From contig NC_045141.1 of NCBI RefSeq assembly GCF_008831285.2, positions 26,525,315 through 26,589,314 of the forward strand: a stretch of 64,000 nucleotides of DNA, read 5' to 3'. Of the stretch, positions 24,722 through 36,511 are shown one piece after another. Source of the stretch: Nymphaea colorata. Its lineage: Eukaryota > Streptophyta > Magnoliopsida > Nymphaeales > Nymphaeaceae. Every line of letters begins with the position of its first letter. The first letter of the stretch is position 1. Below the pieces are notes generated by a model. That model was not told the origin of the DNA, made no database searches, and saw only the letters and a list, made by a program, of their open reading frames with translations. A program made the translations under genes and the position numbers.

Positions 24722-26879
24722 GGTAGAGTTGCTTGCTTTCTTGAAAGCTAAATCCCGAAGGTTCGCAGCAGTGATGAATTCTTCAGAGTTCAGAAAAAGG
24801 AAAGTAAAACCGGAAAGACAACATAGATGGGTTTCCTTGAATTGCTGCTTCTGCTGCTGCTTCATTTTCTCTTGCCGTGTTTTTCTTTTGTGGCTTTGGT
24901 TTGCCATTTTTGTGTTTCTTATGTTGTCAAAACCAGCTTCCGATTGGCGTCTACTTGTTTATGGCCGTTTACCAGCTTAAAGACTGTGCATTACAGTTTC
25001 TCTTGCTATTTTGGATTCTCATTTGACATGCTCTGCAGGTGATGCTCTTGCAAATTTGATTGAACCATTGTGGTACCTTCTTGTCATGTCCTTCGCGACT
25101 CATGAAGCTCTTGAAAATTTCCGTGATTATTTAGCAGAACTCTGATCTTTCGGATGTGAAAATGATCCGCTTTCTATCGTTGGTCGAAGCTAGATGCACC
25201 CACTTGGTGAATAAATTCATTATGAACATCAGATCTTGTTTCACTGCTTTTAAGTGGTTCTAGCATGTTAAAATACTTTGCTTCTGATAAATTTATCCAA
25301 GATGATGAAATTTTGAAGTTCTACGAGGGACATTGACAGGCTTCCAGACTGTTCCAATTTAATTGTTTTGACTGATTCTGTAGCTACCATCACGATAATT
25401 ACTCTACCAGAAAAAGGACCCTTGAACAGAAATTCACTGCCATGGATTTTTTAATTATGGGAACACTAAATCTGTTCAAGCAAATCAGGTTCTGGCCGTT
25501 TGAATGGTGATCTTCAATTGAAAAAACCGCAGTGATCACGTCTGCAGAAAGCCCATTTGAACCAAAACAATCTGCAACAATGAACTCCCATGGAATGGTA
25601 TAGTTGGAAACTCATATTCTGTCCATTAATTTTGTCAAACAACGAGTAAGCAATGTCGGTTACTCAATCGTTAAAAATACTTGGGATAAAGGGACATGCA
25701 GCTTGTGCGAGAACGAGTGCGCCGCCCCACACAGCAGTCATATGCAATATGTGGATATTATAAAGCTGACAATACCTCCCCCCACCAGTTGCACATTGAC
25801 AGGCTCTCTTTATGAAATTATACAAGCAAAATAGTCCGAGTTCCAACTTGCGGCAAGGAATAATACACACCATGGTATATGCTTCATGACCCCTATAGTT
25901 GTAGACTTTATGAAGGGATCGACCGAAAAATGAGATCTGGTACATTGTTTTTCTTGTTCCAAAAATGGCTGCCTAAATCAATGCTTTTTTTCTTGAGCAA
26001 TGGTGGAGGCAGGATTCTGAGTCACCTGCTCAACTTTGCACCTTTCCCCTTTGAATTTCACTAGTGCCCATTCCTTGCAAAAGCAGAGACATGCTAAGAC
26101 AAGGAGTAAAAAAAAGTAGTATTAAGGGGCATTTAATCACTTAAAATTCAAAATCCATAGACTTGATATGGACATGATGTGACATGCTTTTTTGATGTGA
26201 CAAAAGATCCATGGATTCATCAAACCAAAGATTCCATACCTAAGATCAACACTTAAAATCTTTAATTTACTTATTTGTATTGAGAAAAGTTGGATTTAAG
26301 ATCGAAGGGGGGAGGGCCTGATTTTAAATCCACAGTTCTCAAATCTTAAGAATATTAGGGTTTTATGACCTAATAAAATCTCCCTGCTCAAGGTGGTTTC
26401 CTCCAAAATAAAATAAAAAATAAAAAATGTCACATATACGACTTTTATTAGTAACAAAAATGAGAAATCCAAATAGGTAAAAGAAAAGACTTTACATATT
26501 AAAGTCAAGAGTTCGATACTCAAGCTGCATTTTCTTCATAATCAAATAGGATTCTTCCTAACCTCCACTTCCTAGTGAAATAGAAACTTAAAAGGCGGAG
26601 TCTCCTCATACATGTGGTTCCCTGAGATGGTCTGGTTTGTGCCATCTATGTCCATATCCAGATCTGTTTCTGGCATAAGGAGTCGGGGGTGGTCCAAACG
26701 TGGCACCCCTTTTTAGCTCTACCGGATCCTGTTTTCCGAAGCGGAGACGTTCCAAACCCGAAACATCGAAGCCCTCCTACTTCCTGTATTATTATATTAT
26801 CCAAACCTTCATCCGTTCCATCGGATCATTTTTTAAGTGCTTTTATTTATTTGGGGGAAAATAACTGGCTGTTGGAGAG
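24722..26879. other. Intergenic region after the DUF761 gene
   Basis: The first few hundred bases are likely 3' UTR. No convincing gene was found in the rest. Around 26290-26350 the phrase GGATTTAAGATCGAAGG and its surroundings resemble 46109-46170 (GGATTTAAGGTCGG), hinting at a dispersed repeat family. A GA run at 26876-26894 marks the leader of the next gene. Confidence 0.4.
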
Positions 26880-28229
26880 AGAGAGAGAGAGAGAGGTTTA
26901 CTTTTCTCGGGATTCTAGGGTTTGTTGGGGAGAAGGGTAAGGCCAGGGTGACTTGACGGAGCAAGGAAGGCATTACAGGCGCTCGTTCGATCCCCCGAAT
27001 CCATCTATCAGCTTCGGTCATCCCGAGGGCTGTTGATGATGCTTTCGATCTTCCGGCATTGCTTTTCTGATTCGCTTCGTCCAGATCACGCCTCTCGCCG
27101 ATCGGAACTCCTCCGGTGCGTCGTCCATCTCGTGCTTTCCCCTCCGATTTAAGGGTCCTAATTTTATCCTCTTTTGGTCAATAATCCCGCTGCATCATCG
27201 AAGCGTTTGCTTTTGGGAACCCATTTAGAGTGCTCTGGAAGCACCTTTTTTTTTTTTCTGTAACTGCACCTTGGAAGGGGAATTGTGTGTGTTTTCCTTG
27301 AGAATTCAAGGTTTTTTTTGTTCTTCTTGATTGTCCATCATAGGGATCATTATGTTTTTCATTCACAATTTTAATTGTTGAAGAGATCGCCTCCTGTTAT
27401 ACATTATGCCAACCGAAAGAAAAAAGCCGTACGAGTTTCAGTGTTGTCGTTGAATTTATGTATCCATCATGAAAGCCTGCAGTGCTTTGAATTTGTCTTG
27501 TAACTTCTTGCATAATGTTTCGTTTTCAGGATTTGTTGTTGAGGAATTGGAAGCTCATCAAGACAGGAATCGTGTCCGTTGCTGGAGGAACGCTAATGAG
27601 ACGCAGTAGTAGTGCGTGATGTGAAGGTATATATATCTTATTTTCGTCTTCCCAGAGCACTTCTCTGTGGTATGAGTGTCCATCCTTTCAGAAAACCTGT
27701 GAATCTGGAAACTATGGATTGTACGTACTGCTGGGACAAGGCTTGAGTGGGAAAAACGTAAAATAAAAATAAAAAACCGAATGGAATGAACTTTATATCT
27801 AAGAATTGGGTCTGATCGGATGCGTGTTCAATTTTCGTTGTCCTGATAACTCAAGGCGTTGCAATCCTTCGATAGCAAGATGGCTTCTCGCCGTGTTTGA
27901 ATTTTTGATTTTCTTGCGTCCTAATTGATGCGATATTTCAAGATATGCATGGTTTGAGCTGTATATTCTCTAAATGCATGCAGACATGTTCTCTAAATGC
28001 ATGCAGAAACTTATCAGGACAACTGTATATTCTCTAAATGCATGCAGAAACTTATTTTATCACTTCAGTCTTCTCCGGTATCCATGTTGATGGCATTTAT
28101 TTTTAATTAAGATGTGTTAAGCATGGTCTTTCTACATGGGTTTAACATGGAAATTATTAACACATGATAATAGGAAGCTGTACCTTTGAGGAGCTTTAAG
28201 TTCAGACGTGTTTCATTTTAATTGGAGGC
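26880..28229 (+). other. Probable 5' leader of the PTPMT gene with one or two introns
   Basis: GA-rich sequence at 26876-26894 begins a likely 5' UTR. A plausible leader intron starts at GTGCGT near 27116 and ends at the CAG before 27531. A second starts at the GTATAT near 27627 and ends just before 28230. A short upstream ORF (ATGATGCTTTCG at about 27034) is present. All of this is inferred from splice-like motifs only. Confidence 0.4.
27959..28047 (+). repeat. Triplicated RY-type motif (TGCATGCA) in the PTPMT leader
   Basis: The phrase TTCTCTAAATGCATGCAG occurs three times, starting near 27966, 27989 and 28030. Each copy contains the palindrome TGCATGCA, the RY element recognised by B3-domain factors such as ABI3 and FUS3. 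The first and third copies also share an upstream CTGTATA. Confidence 0.8.
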
Positions 28230-31200
28230 ATGTACATTGAGGAATTGGAAGAGGAGACTTTACCGGACCATCATGATGGCAAGCAACTATTAGATGTTTC
28301 AAATTATACGGTTGTCCAATCAACTGCCAAAAGAATCCTGGTTGGGGCAGGTGCCCGTTTCTTGTTCTATCCAACTCTTTTATATAACATCTGCCGGCAC
28401 AAGATCGAGCCAGATTTCCATTGGTGGGATGAGGTTGATCAGGTTTGTTTTCTACATAAGCAACCCTTCCACTACTTTTAACCAAAAATGTGTGACAGAG
28501 GTAAAGATACTGCCATTGGCTTGTTCCCTTGCTGTTTTGATGTAAACATATACATTATTAGAAAAGCAAATCATTTACTGATTTGATTTCCATATAAAAA
28601 AAGGAGAGATGTTTATGATATTATATTTTTCTATGTAAATGTTTTCTTGTTCATAAAAACTCTGTGTTTGATTCCAGTTGACCATTTAACGTATAAACTG
28701 CATGTGAATTGCCCCATTTGTTCCTTGAGGCTGTAGAGGTCGTGTAAGAGTATTGTCTACACTACTCTACAGAAATGAAGACAAAGACATTAATTTTCTT
28801 TATTCCTTATGTCCTGCTTGTGGAGAAATGACATAACAGCTACTTGTCTTTGGTGTAGTATTTTTAACTATGACAGAATGCCATGCAAAGATATATGTAG
28901 AAAGGTTTAATTAGAAGAGTAATCTATCTTAAAGAAGGTGGTAAGTTGTCTCATTATATTGTTATTGACATGTTTCTAACTTTCTACTAATTTTAACATG
29001 GATGCAAGACATGTTTCGATGTGGAGAATTGAGAGATGCTTATGATATTATACTTTTGTTGGTAAAAATTCTGTGTTCCATTCCAGTTGACTACTATCAA
29101 TGCACAAACTCTATATGAGGTTTCCCATTTGTTCCATGAGGCTGTAAAGCTTGAGCACGAGAATTATCTACAGGAATGCAGCATTAATGTATTGATATTC
29201 ATATACTTCAAAGCAGTGGATGTTTGAACATGCCCAATGTCTGTTTTGCATTAGACTTATTTGATGTGTACTCCAGTGACTCCCCAAAAGGTGCACTGGC
29301 TATCTGAAGTTTGGGATCTACTTTGGAGAAATTTTGTTTGTTGTCAATGGTTTCTAACTTTCTATAGTTAAAGGATATATTTTGGGTTGTTCAGGAGCGA
29401 TTAATCTTCATTTAATTTAATAATTTCGTTATATGGAATGAACCAAGCTTTTCTTCCCCCACAGCATCTGTTTTATTTTCTTTCTTCCCATCATCTGTTT
29501 TATTCTCTTTACTCCTTATGTCCTGTTTGTTGAGAAATGGCATAGCAAGTCATTGTTATTTGTATAACGTTTCAACTTCCAACTATTACAGAACCATATA
29601 TTTGAAAAAGTTTAGTTAGCAGAGTTAGCTCGCAAGAAGTTCGTCATCTTAAACAAAAAGCTCACTTCTCTATTGTTAATGTGTTAGCTATGTCATGAAC
29701 AGGCTGTGCCTAGCCCTAGGTGCCTTAGGCAACGATTACAATAATGAAGCTATTAATTAGCTTGTATTAAGTTGTATAATACAACATCAACCCATAACAG
29801 TCAATAATATATTATATAATTAATAATTTGTATTATACTTGTATAATGAAGACAAAATGCAAAGTTTATACTTTATAGCTTTGGATATTCAAGAAAAATG
29901 ATAAACAGTTAGCAGAAATCATAAATCATTTTCAGGGAACTGTATAAAATGGGTTCAAACTTCAAACATAAAAGGAAAGCTGTAAAACAAACCTAGCTCC
30001 TAACACAATTGAGTCAAAAAAGTTATGTACGGATTACAGTCAAGTTTATATAAAGTATAAACAGTTTACTTGTAATTTTGTAAGTAAAGAATATAATCAA
30101 GAATCATATGAGTTATGACGACATTAGCTGAAAGCCTGAAACATAAATCAGATTTTTCACAAAACAGAAATCAGACTTCCCATGTCAAAGATTTTAGAAA
30201 GCTTGAACATTACCAAATCTACATGTCTATTTCACAGGAAAACTGAAAATTATGAACTGATTGTAATGAGTAACATGCTCACTGTAAATAGACAAATGAA
30301 CAGACTGTAATCAAATGGCAAACAGAGTTACAGACTATATAATGAAACAAAATCTATATAAACATTATTACATTAAAATATCAGTCAATATAGATTATGG
30401 ACAAATAAACAGGCTTTTATCAAATGAGTTACAGACACAGTTACAGAAATTTTAATGGAACAGGACCAATATAAACATTATTACATTAAAAAGTCTACTG
30501 CATAATATATAAACAGTCACAGCCTAAAAAGGTGCACCAGAACAGTCTCCAGTCCCAGTTAATCTTTATTAAGTATCCTTTAAGAGCCCCGCTGAGAGAC
30601 TATGGGACTTCTATGGAGTAGGCGCAGGCTGGGCTAGACTCGCCTAGTCCATAAATAGATGTATGATTTGCCTAAGTGCTTGGACTTAGCCACTTAGGCG
30701 ATGCAGGTGGAGTAGTGACTAGGCATGTGCCCCTAGGCGACGCCTCAACAACACATATTTTTATTGTTAGCTGTTGATTAAATGTACGGTATGTAAACCT
30801 GGCTGCTTTGACATATGCTAATAATTCAAGTTTCAGTTTGTAATTTTAGGTGCTGTCCCATTTCCCAAGGATGTTCCTCATTTAAAACAATTGGGCGTTC
30901 AAGGAGTCATTACACTCAATGAGCCTTATGAAATGTTGGTCCCTACTTCTTTATATCAAGTGAGTGCAATTTATTTGTCTATCGTTATCCTTGCTCTTGT
31001 ATTTGCATAAGTTGCAGGCACGTGATTACCTTCTCATTTGTTGAATGTTGCATCCATTAGGATTCTTACTGGTTTTGTGAACCTTGAGAAAAATTGTGCA
31101 CATTATAGATTAAATGAACTAATCTGGTTGATGCTTTCGTACAACTTTCTGGGTAGAATATAAGTGACTACTATTAGTTGCAATAACCATTTAGCATCAC

Positions 31201-32629
31201 AGAGCAACTTCTCCAATGGAAATTTTCATCCAAAAATTATTGTCTTGTTTCAATATGGAAATTTTATATACTCTCCTATTTTTGTGTTTAAATCATTTTC
31301 ATGCCCATTTTATAAATTTCTGGTGTTATATAAACTATCAAGTATCAACAGTTTTTTCTCTTTATTTTTAAAGACATGGTTTTCATTTTTGACCTGCTGC
31401 TTTAGATTCTGAGTACCATATCATGTATTAAGCTACTTCTCTCAGCTATGCTATTCTTTGCCAGATGAACATGCATCCGACCTGAACTTATGTGTTTGCT
31501 CCCTTCTTTCCATGTTTCTAAGAGATATTTGTTTTCAGGTCATCCAGCTATGCTTAAGCTGGCAAAATAACTTATGTCCTAAAGTCAGCAAATTTTAGGA
31601 TAAGCTGTAGGTCTCAAGGGTCTTTATTCAGATTTACTCATATGGATGATACAACGTTAATCTTGCCTCATAGTTTTGAACTTGGGTTGTATACCTATGT
31701 GGTACCAGACTACCAGTAGTGAATCTCAAAAAATATTTTGGACTAATCAAACTTTAGGGGTCATATTAAGTTATTTCCATGGTGAGCTCCTATTAAGATG
31801 ATAAGTTCTTGATACATTATGGGGGCATCGGCAATGTATGTTTAGATATTAAGAGTATTAAGACTATTCCAACCTCTGAGACGTGATACATGGACTACCA
31901 TCACCTTCCGTTCTTATTGCTTATTTTCTTTAATAGCAATCAAGGGTTAGGCAGCCTCCTTAATTATGCCAGAAGCTGTGCCCTGGATGTCAAAAATGTC
32001 ACATCCTTCAACTTGAAGATCTTTTAGGTCTGCCCCGTTAGCCAGGTTGAGAGAGCTCACCTTTGGCTTCTTGATGTTTTTATGCTTGCTCGCAATAGTT
32101 TTCTATTCTACATAAAGCTCTTCTGTTCCTGAATAATCATGCTATATATAGCTTGCCAAATGTTAAATAACAGATACAACCAAGACATAATCATGCTGCA
32201 GATAACTTGTTTAATGTTAAACAACGTACATAGATGTCTACTATCACAGACATGCACATGGATATTTGTCATGTTTGCGCATTATCTTTTTTTTTTTTTT
32301 TGGAAATAGTGTTTTTTGTCTAATTAATTGCATGTACTTCAAATTTCAGATTCATGGCATTGACCATCTAATGATTCCCACAAGAGATTATTTGTTTGCC
32401 CCATCTTTTGTGGACATATGCCAAGCTGTGGACTTCATTCATAGTATGTAATTGTTCTGCTAGCTAAAATTTCGGTTGGTCATACTTGTGCACCAATGAA
32501 AGTGCAGCATTGATACAATACCAGGTTCCTTCATATCATTTTGGAAAAAGAACCGTGCATTTTTGCTTTCACCTTGTATTAATTCGAATGGTCTATTTTG
32601 GAAAAGGTACATGCGCCTGTGTATTATAT

Positions 32630-32692
<63 letters not shown>

Positions 32693-34459
32693 TGAAAGCA
32701 GTCGGCTACCTCTGTGACCAGATGTTTTTTCTTTTTCATTTTGTTGCTGAAACCTGTTGCAAAATGTGCATTCCGTCACTAAAAAACTAAAAACTATGAC
32801 CGAGCAAGTGCCATCGCCAATGTACATTTTGTGATGGATTTTAGCAAACAAATTAAGAGAAAACACCTATCCAGCCACAGAGCTAGCTGGCTGTCTTCAA
32901 TTCCTGTGTCTAACCATATAGACAGATGTAAAACATATGAAAATATGATAATTAAAAAAATATCATAATTCAGTGCGCACACTGGCTTTGCTAACCCAGA
33001 AAAGCTAAGTTCGTTGTTTTTTTAAACCTTTGAAACATTGAATTTGCATGATTTTTTTTGTTTCTGAGTCTTATAATTTTTTTAATGTTTTGCATTCATC
33101 TATACGGTTCGATATATGGTAAAGGGCACTCTGAATGCTCGAGATCCAGGAGGCACTAGGAGGCAACATAATTTTTCTTTCCTAGAAAATCCTGATGGTT
33201 CGGAATGCCTTTCTTTTGGTCTAGAAAATAATGAAACAACACTCCAGTTAGCTTTGTGTTGTTGTATGATACCAATAGAAAATGGTTTTTACGGAGAAAA
33301 CATTGTTTCTTTTTTAGCCATCTCCATCATCGTTCAGATTCCTTTTAGAGTTGGTATTTTACCGTTGTGCAAACTTACTAGGTATCCGGTATGCTAGTCA
33401 GCTGTGCCGCGAGACTGGGAATGTTCTTTGTCACTCGGGTCTTTGTTGGACACAAACTGTTTTTTATGTTTTTACCAAATTATTTGTTTTTTGGATCAGT
33501 ATCGTAGTATTTGACTTTAGTTTTTGCAAATTGTTAAGTTAATTATTCTACTGGTCCTTTTTCCACCCAGAAAATGCTTCTCGTGGAAAAACAACGTATG
33601 TACACTGTAAAGCTGGTCGAGGGAGAAGCACCACCATCGTTCTCTGTTACCTGGTCTGTGACGTGAAGCTTTATTTTCCAGTTATACAAAGAAACTAAAT
33701 GGCATTAAGATTGGATTTTCTTTTTGGTGCTTGACCATCCATACTTCTGCAGGTTCAACACAAGCACATGACTCCTGTAGAAGCTTATCATCATGTACGG
33801 TCAAGCAGGCCTCGGGTGCTTTTAGCTGCTTGCCAGTGGCAGGTACTGATTTTAACCATCTTCAGGGGAATGAGTTTGAAATCATTTCCATCATCACTTT
33901 GTTGAAATTGTTAACCTCAAGTGGTAGCATTTGATCGTTGGCATAGATCTCATGCCCTCCATTGTTTGTGACGGTTCCTCTCATTCGTTATGCCCTACGG
34001 CAGGCTGTTCAAAAATATTACAGGATGAAGGTGATGGAGAAGAGAAATGCCAAAGACGTCAAGCCAACGTTTGCTTCTGCAAATCTGCTCCAAGTCGCAC
34101 CAAAATTTCAGGCCAGCAGGGCCATCATGGTGGATGATGGCTCGATTGTCATGATCACAGAATCTGACCTCGATGGTTACACTGACGGCAGGGGAAGTAC
34201 AGCAGGAATAATCGGCAACGACTTATTAGCTGATGCCAGCTTTGTCTGTAAGGTGCAGTTTGCTGGTCAAGCAGCACTGGCAAGACTCTCCTGCATTTGG
34301 CTGCGGTATCATGCAGGCGGAGATGCAAAGTCAGGGGCTTCCAGGAAGGCAGGGTTGACACGGGCAGGTTCGATCAAGACAATGGAAGGCAGTTGCTCCG
34401 GCGGCGGTGCGGCTGCTGAGCAGCTGGGTGGGATTGGTGTGGATATTCCTGTCTATTGA
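28230..34459 (+). CDS. PTPMT: PTPMT-type dual-specificity phosphatase (phosphatidylglycerophosphate phosphatase)
   Basis: Exons 28230-28442, 30837-30959, 32350-32443, 33571-33653, 33753-33842 and 34004-34459 give 352 residues with continuous phase. Plant-typical blocks are visible: GARFLFYPTLLYNICRHKI, FHWWDEVDQ, GAVPFPKDVPHLKQLGVQG, VITLNEPYEMLVPTSLY and IPTRDYLFAPSFVDICQAV. The P-loop HCKAGRGR has Cys156 as nucleophile and Arg162; Asp125 of TRDY is the likely general acid. The family removes phosphate from phosphatidylglycerophosphate in the mitochondrial inner membrane, the step before cardiolipin synthesis. In plants it is needed for phosphatidylglycerol and cardiolipin supply. The C-terminal 120 residues are poorly conserved. 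Intron 1 (2.4 kb) holds a DNA-element remnant and internal duplications; part of exon 2 and most of intron 2 were copied into ARPC5. Confidence 0.95.
28600..29575 (+). repeat. Diverged internal duplications in PTPMT intron 1
   Basis: 28604-28760 resembles 29030-29165 (both have GAGAGATG, TATGATATTATA, CTCTGTGTT or TTCTGTGTT, TTCCAGTTGAC and CCCATTTGTTCC followed by TGAGGCTGTA). 28792-28865 resembles 29500-29575 (TCCTTATGTCCTG and GAGAAATG). The order of blocks suggests one old duplication of several hundred bases, later diverged by indels. Confidence 0.6.
29690..30764. mobile_element. Probable non-autonomous DNA transposon in PTPMT intron 1
   Basis: An AT-rich block of about 1.07 kb has CCTAGG-type motifs near both ends (GCCTAGCCCTAGG at 29708; CCCCTAGGCGACGCC at about 30730). 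Imperfect inverted ends of about 23 bases start TGTCATGAACAGGC on the left and, on the opposite strand, TGTGTTGTTGAGGC on the right. An 8-base direct repeat TGTTAGCT lies at 29682-29689 and 30765-30772, as in hAT target-site duplications. It does not abut the inverted ends perfectly, so the class is tentative. No transposase ORF remains. Confidence 0.4.
32634..32689 (+). repeat. (TA)28 microsatellite in PTPMT intron 3
   Basis: Perfect TA dinucleotides lie between PTPMT exons 3 and 4. The Tyr-Ile ORFs across it are artefacts. Confidence 0.97.
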
Positions 34460-35356
34460 GTGGTCCTGCTCCGAAACTTTGAAAGAGGAATGGTTAAATG
34501 ACTGGGGGAGGTCAAACAAATGTGGGGTTTGGCTATTCTTCTGTTTAATCTGTGTTAGGGTTTCGGCAAGTCTATCAAAGGGGTTTATTATTATATGTAA
34601 TATTTCCTTTTTCTTTTTGGGTATTTGAAGGATAGGAAGAAGTATTGTACATGTATATCTATGTTTGATTTTATTTTTGACATTTGGCAAGTGTTGTAAA
34701 GAAAAGATGTAAAGGAAAAATCTCGCCGTTTTCTATTATCTGTAGAAATTATAGAAACAATTTTCAACCATTTGTTTTTCAACCTTTTCCGATAAACATG
34801 GTGATGGCACCCTGTTAAAAATCAAAAGAGATGGCGAAGGATATTGGTGGCCCTCGGTTTCCACTTTATTGGTGAAAGAGAAGATATGATTGGTTTACTA
34901 GGTTCAGTATGTAGTTTATCTAACTAGATTAACCGATCAAATGTTCTATCGCGTCATTTTCACCTTAAAATCAAATTGTGACATGATTTCCCTTTTTGTA
35001 CTTACCTGTTTTTGTTGCTTGATTTGTTAATTATAACTGCAAAGTCTTAGTTATGATTAACAAAAAAACATTAGAAGTTCTAAAAGTTAGAGGAAAATAG
35101 GTCGGTTGATGATTACACTATCTTCTAACTCAAAGGAACATATGGCATATTCTTTCTCTCCATAGCTTGCTAGGTTTTTGACGTGAACATCATTCAAAAA
35201 ACTGTTCGAATGTTGTCTGAGAGTTGAGGGAGTTCTGCAGGTTCTTGACTCCATTTGGACTTCCAAATTAACAAAAAAAAAAAATCCAGTTTGTTTGCAC
35301 CATGAGTGATTGAACTTAGAAGAACCCACCTTGAAAAGGCCATCTACAAAGGTGGT
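34460..35356. other. 3' UTR of PTPMT and intergenic DNA
   Basis: The first roughly 270 bases are likely PTPMT 3' UTR (T-rich, ending around 34690-34740). Nothing else was recognisable before the MULE-like element. Confidence 0.45.
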
Positions 35357-36511
35357 TCACTTCACTGGAAAACGCGTATTATACGTTAAAAACATCTCTG
35401 ACGTATAAAACGGGAATAAGACGCGTTTTTTTCAAAAAAAAACGCCAAATCGTAAAAAATGGCACAGCGTGTAATATTGTTTAAAAAGTTGGTTTTTTTT
35501 TTGTTAATTTGATCTCCTTTTAATGGCAAAAAATGTATTTTTACATAGAAAAAAAGGGCTTAGGGTTAAAAACTGAAAATCTAACACGCTTGACTCTTCG
35601 ACTTCCTTCCTTCCTCTGACGAAAAGGGGATGCCGGTGAGAGCCTGAGAGGTTCGTGATGAAGAGGGGACACCGGACGGACGATTGGTGAGAGGTTCGTC
35701 TCCTTCTCATTCTCATCGACTTCCTTCGTCTCCTTCTTGTTATCATTCGGCTGAGCCGCTGAAGAGGGCATTCGACTTCGTTCGTCTCCTTCTCGTTCTC
35801 ATTCGGCTGAAAAGGGCATTCGACTGAAGAGGGGACGCCGGACGGACGAGCGGTGAGAGGTTCTCATTCTGTGTTAGTTAATGGATTTTTTTTTTGATTC
35901 CATGTTCGTTTTTTTAATTCGTTTACATGGACTAGTTTCCCCTGCATTTTCCTTGTTGCCAATAATTTCATTGTGTTTATAAAGCTGAAAAAAGTCCGTC
36001 GATCTCTAGAAGTGCTTCTGTTCCCTTGAAGAAGTAGTAGGTAGTTGATAGTTGATAGTTTTAGGTGAACTGCAAATGTATTCTCAATTTTTGATAACGT
36101 GAGCAAGCGCAACGAGGACACAGTGAAAGAAATGTGATTTCATTTTCCTGATAAATTCATCAGAGGGCAGAAGAAGACGAAGGAGTTGCTTGCACATCTC
36201 CTGCCCTTACACTTTCTTCTCTATTCCATAACTCTTTGACTGTGGATTCAAATGCACAGCTTGGCACAAAGCCTTTTAAAATGGGATCAGAAATTATACT
36301 ATTGTCGATTTTTTCAATGTTTTTTTTTTATTTCTCATTTATTTTATTTTTATATAATTGTTAGGATTTTTTATTTATTTTTTAAAATTTACCGTCTTTT
36401 TTCCGTTTTATTTATGAGATATACAACTTTGCCGTATTATACTCATCTTTTTCCTCGCCTTTTTCCTCGCCGTATTATACCCGTACACGCGTTTTGTGAC
36501 AATCACTTCAC
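35357..36511. mobile_element. MULE-like non-autonomous element with 9-base flanking repeats
   Basis: A 9-base direct repeat TCACTTCAC occurs at 35357-35365 and 36503-36511. Just inside it lie inverted ends sharing AAAACGCGT: plus strand at 35369, minus strand at about 36493. Nearby are related TATTATACG and TATAATACGG motifs. Nine-base target duplications are typical of Mutator-like elements. The interior has no transposase. Instead it holds a GC-richer block (35590-35870) with an internal repeat: GGACGGACGA followed by GTGAGAGGTT appears at about 35674 and 35841. A captured host fragment (Pack-MULE style) is possible, but I could not identify a source gene. Confidence 0.5.
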
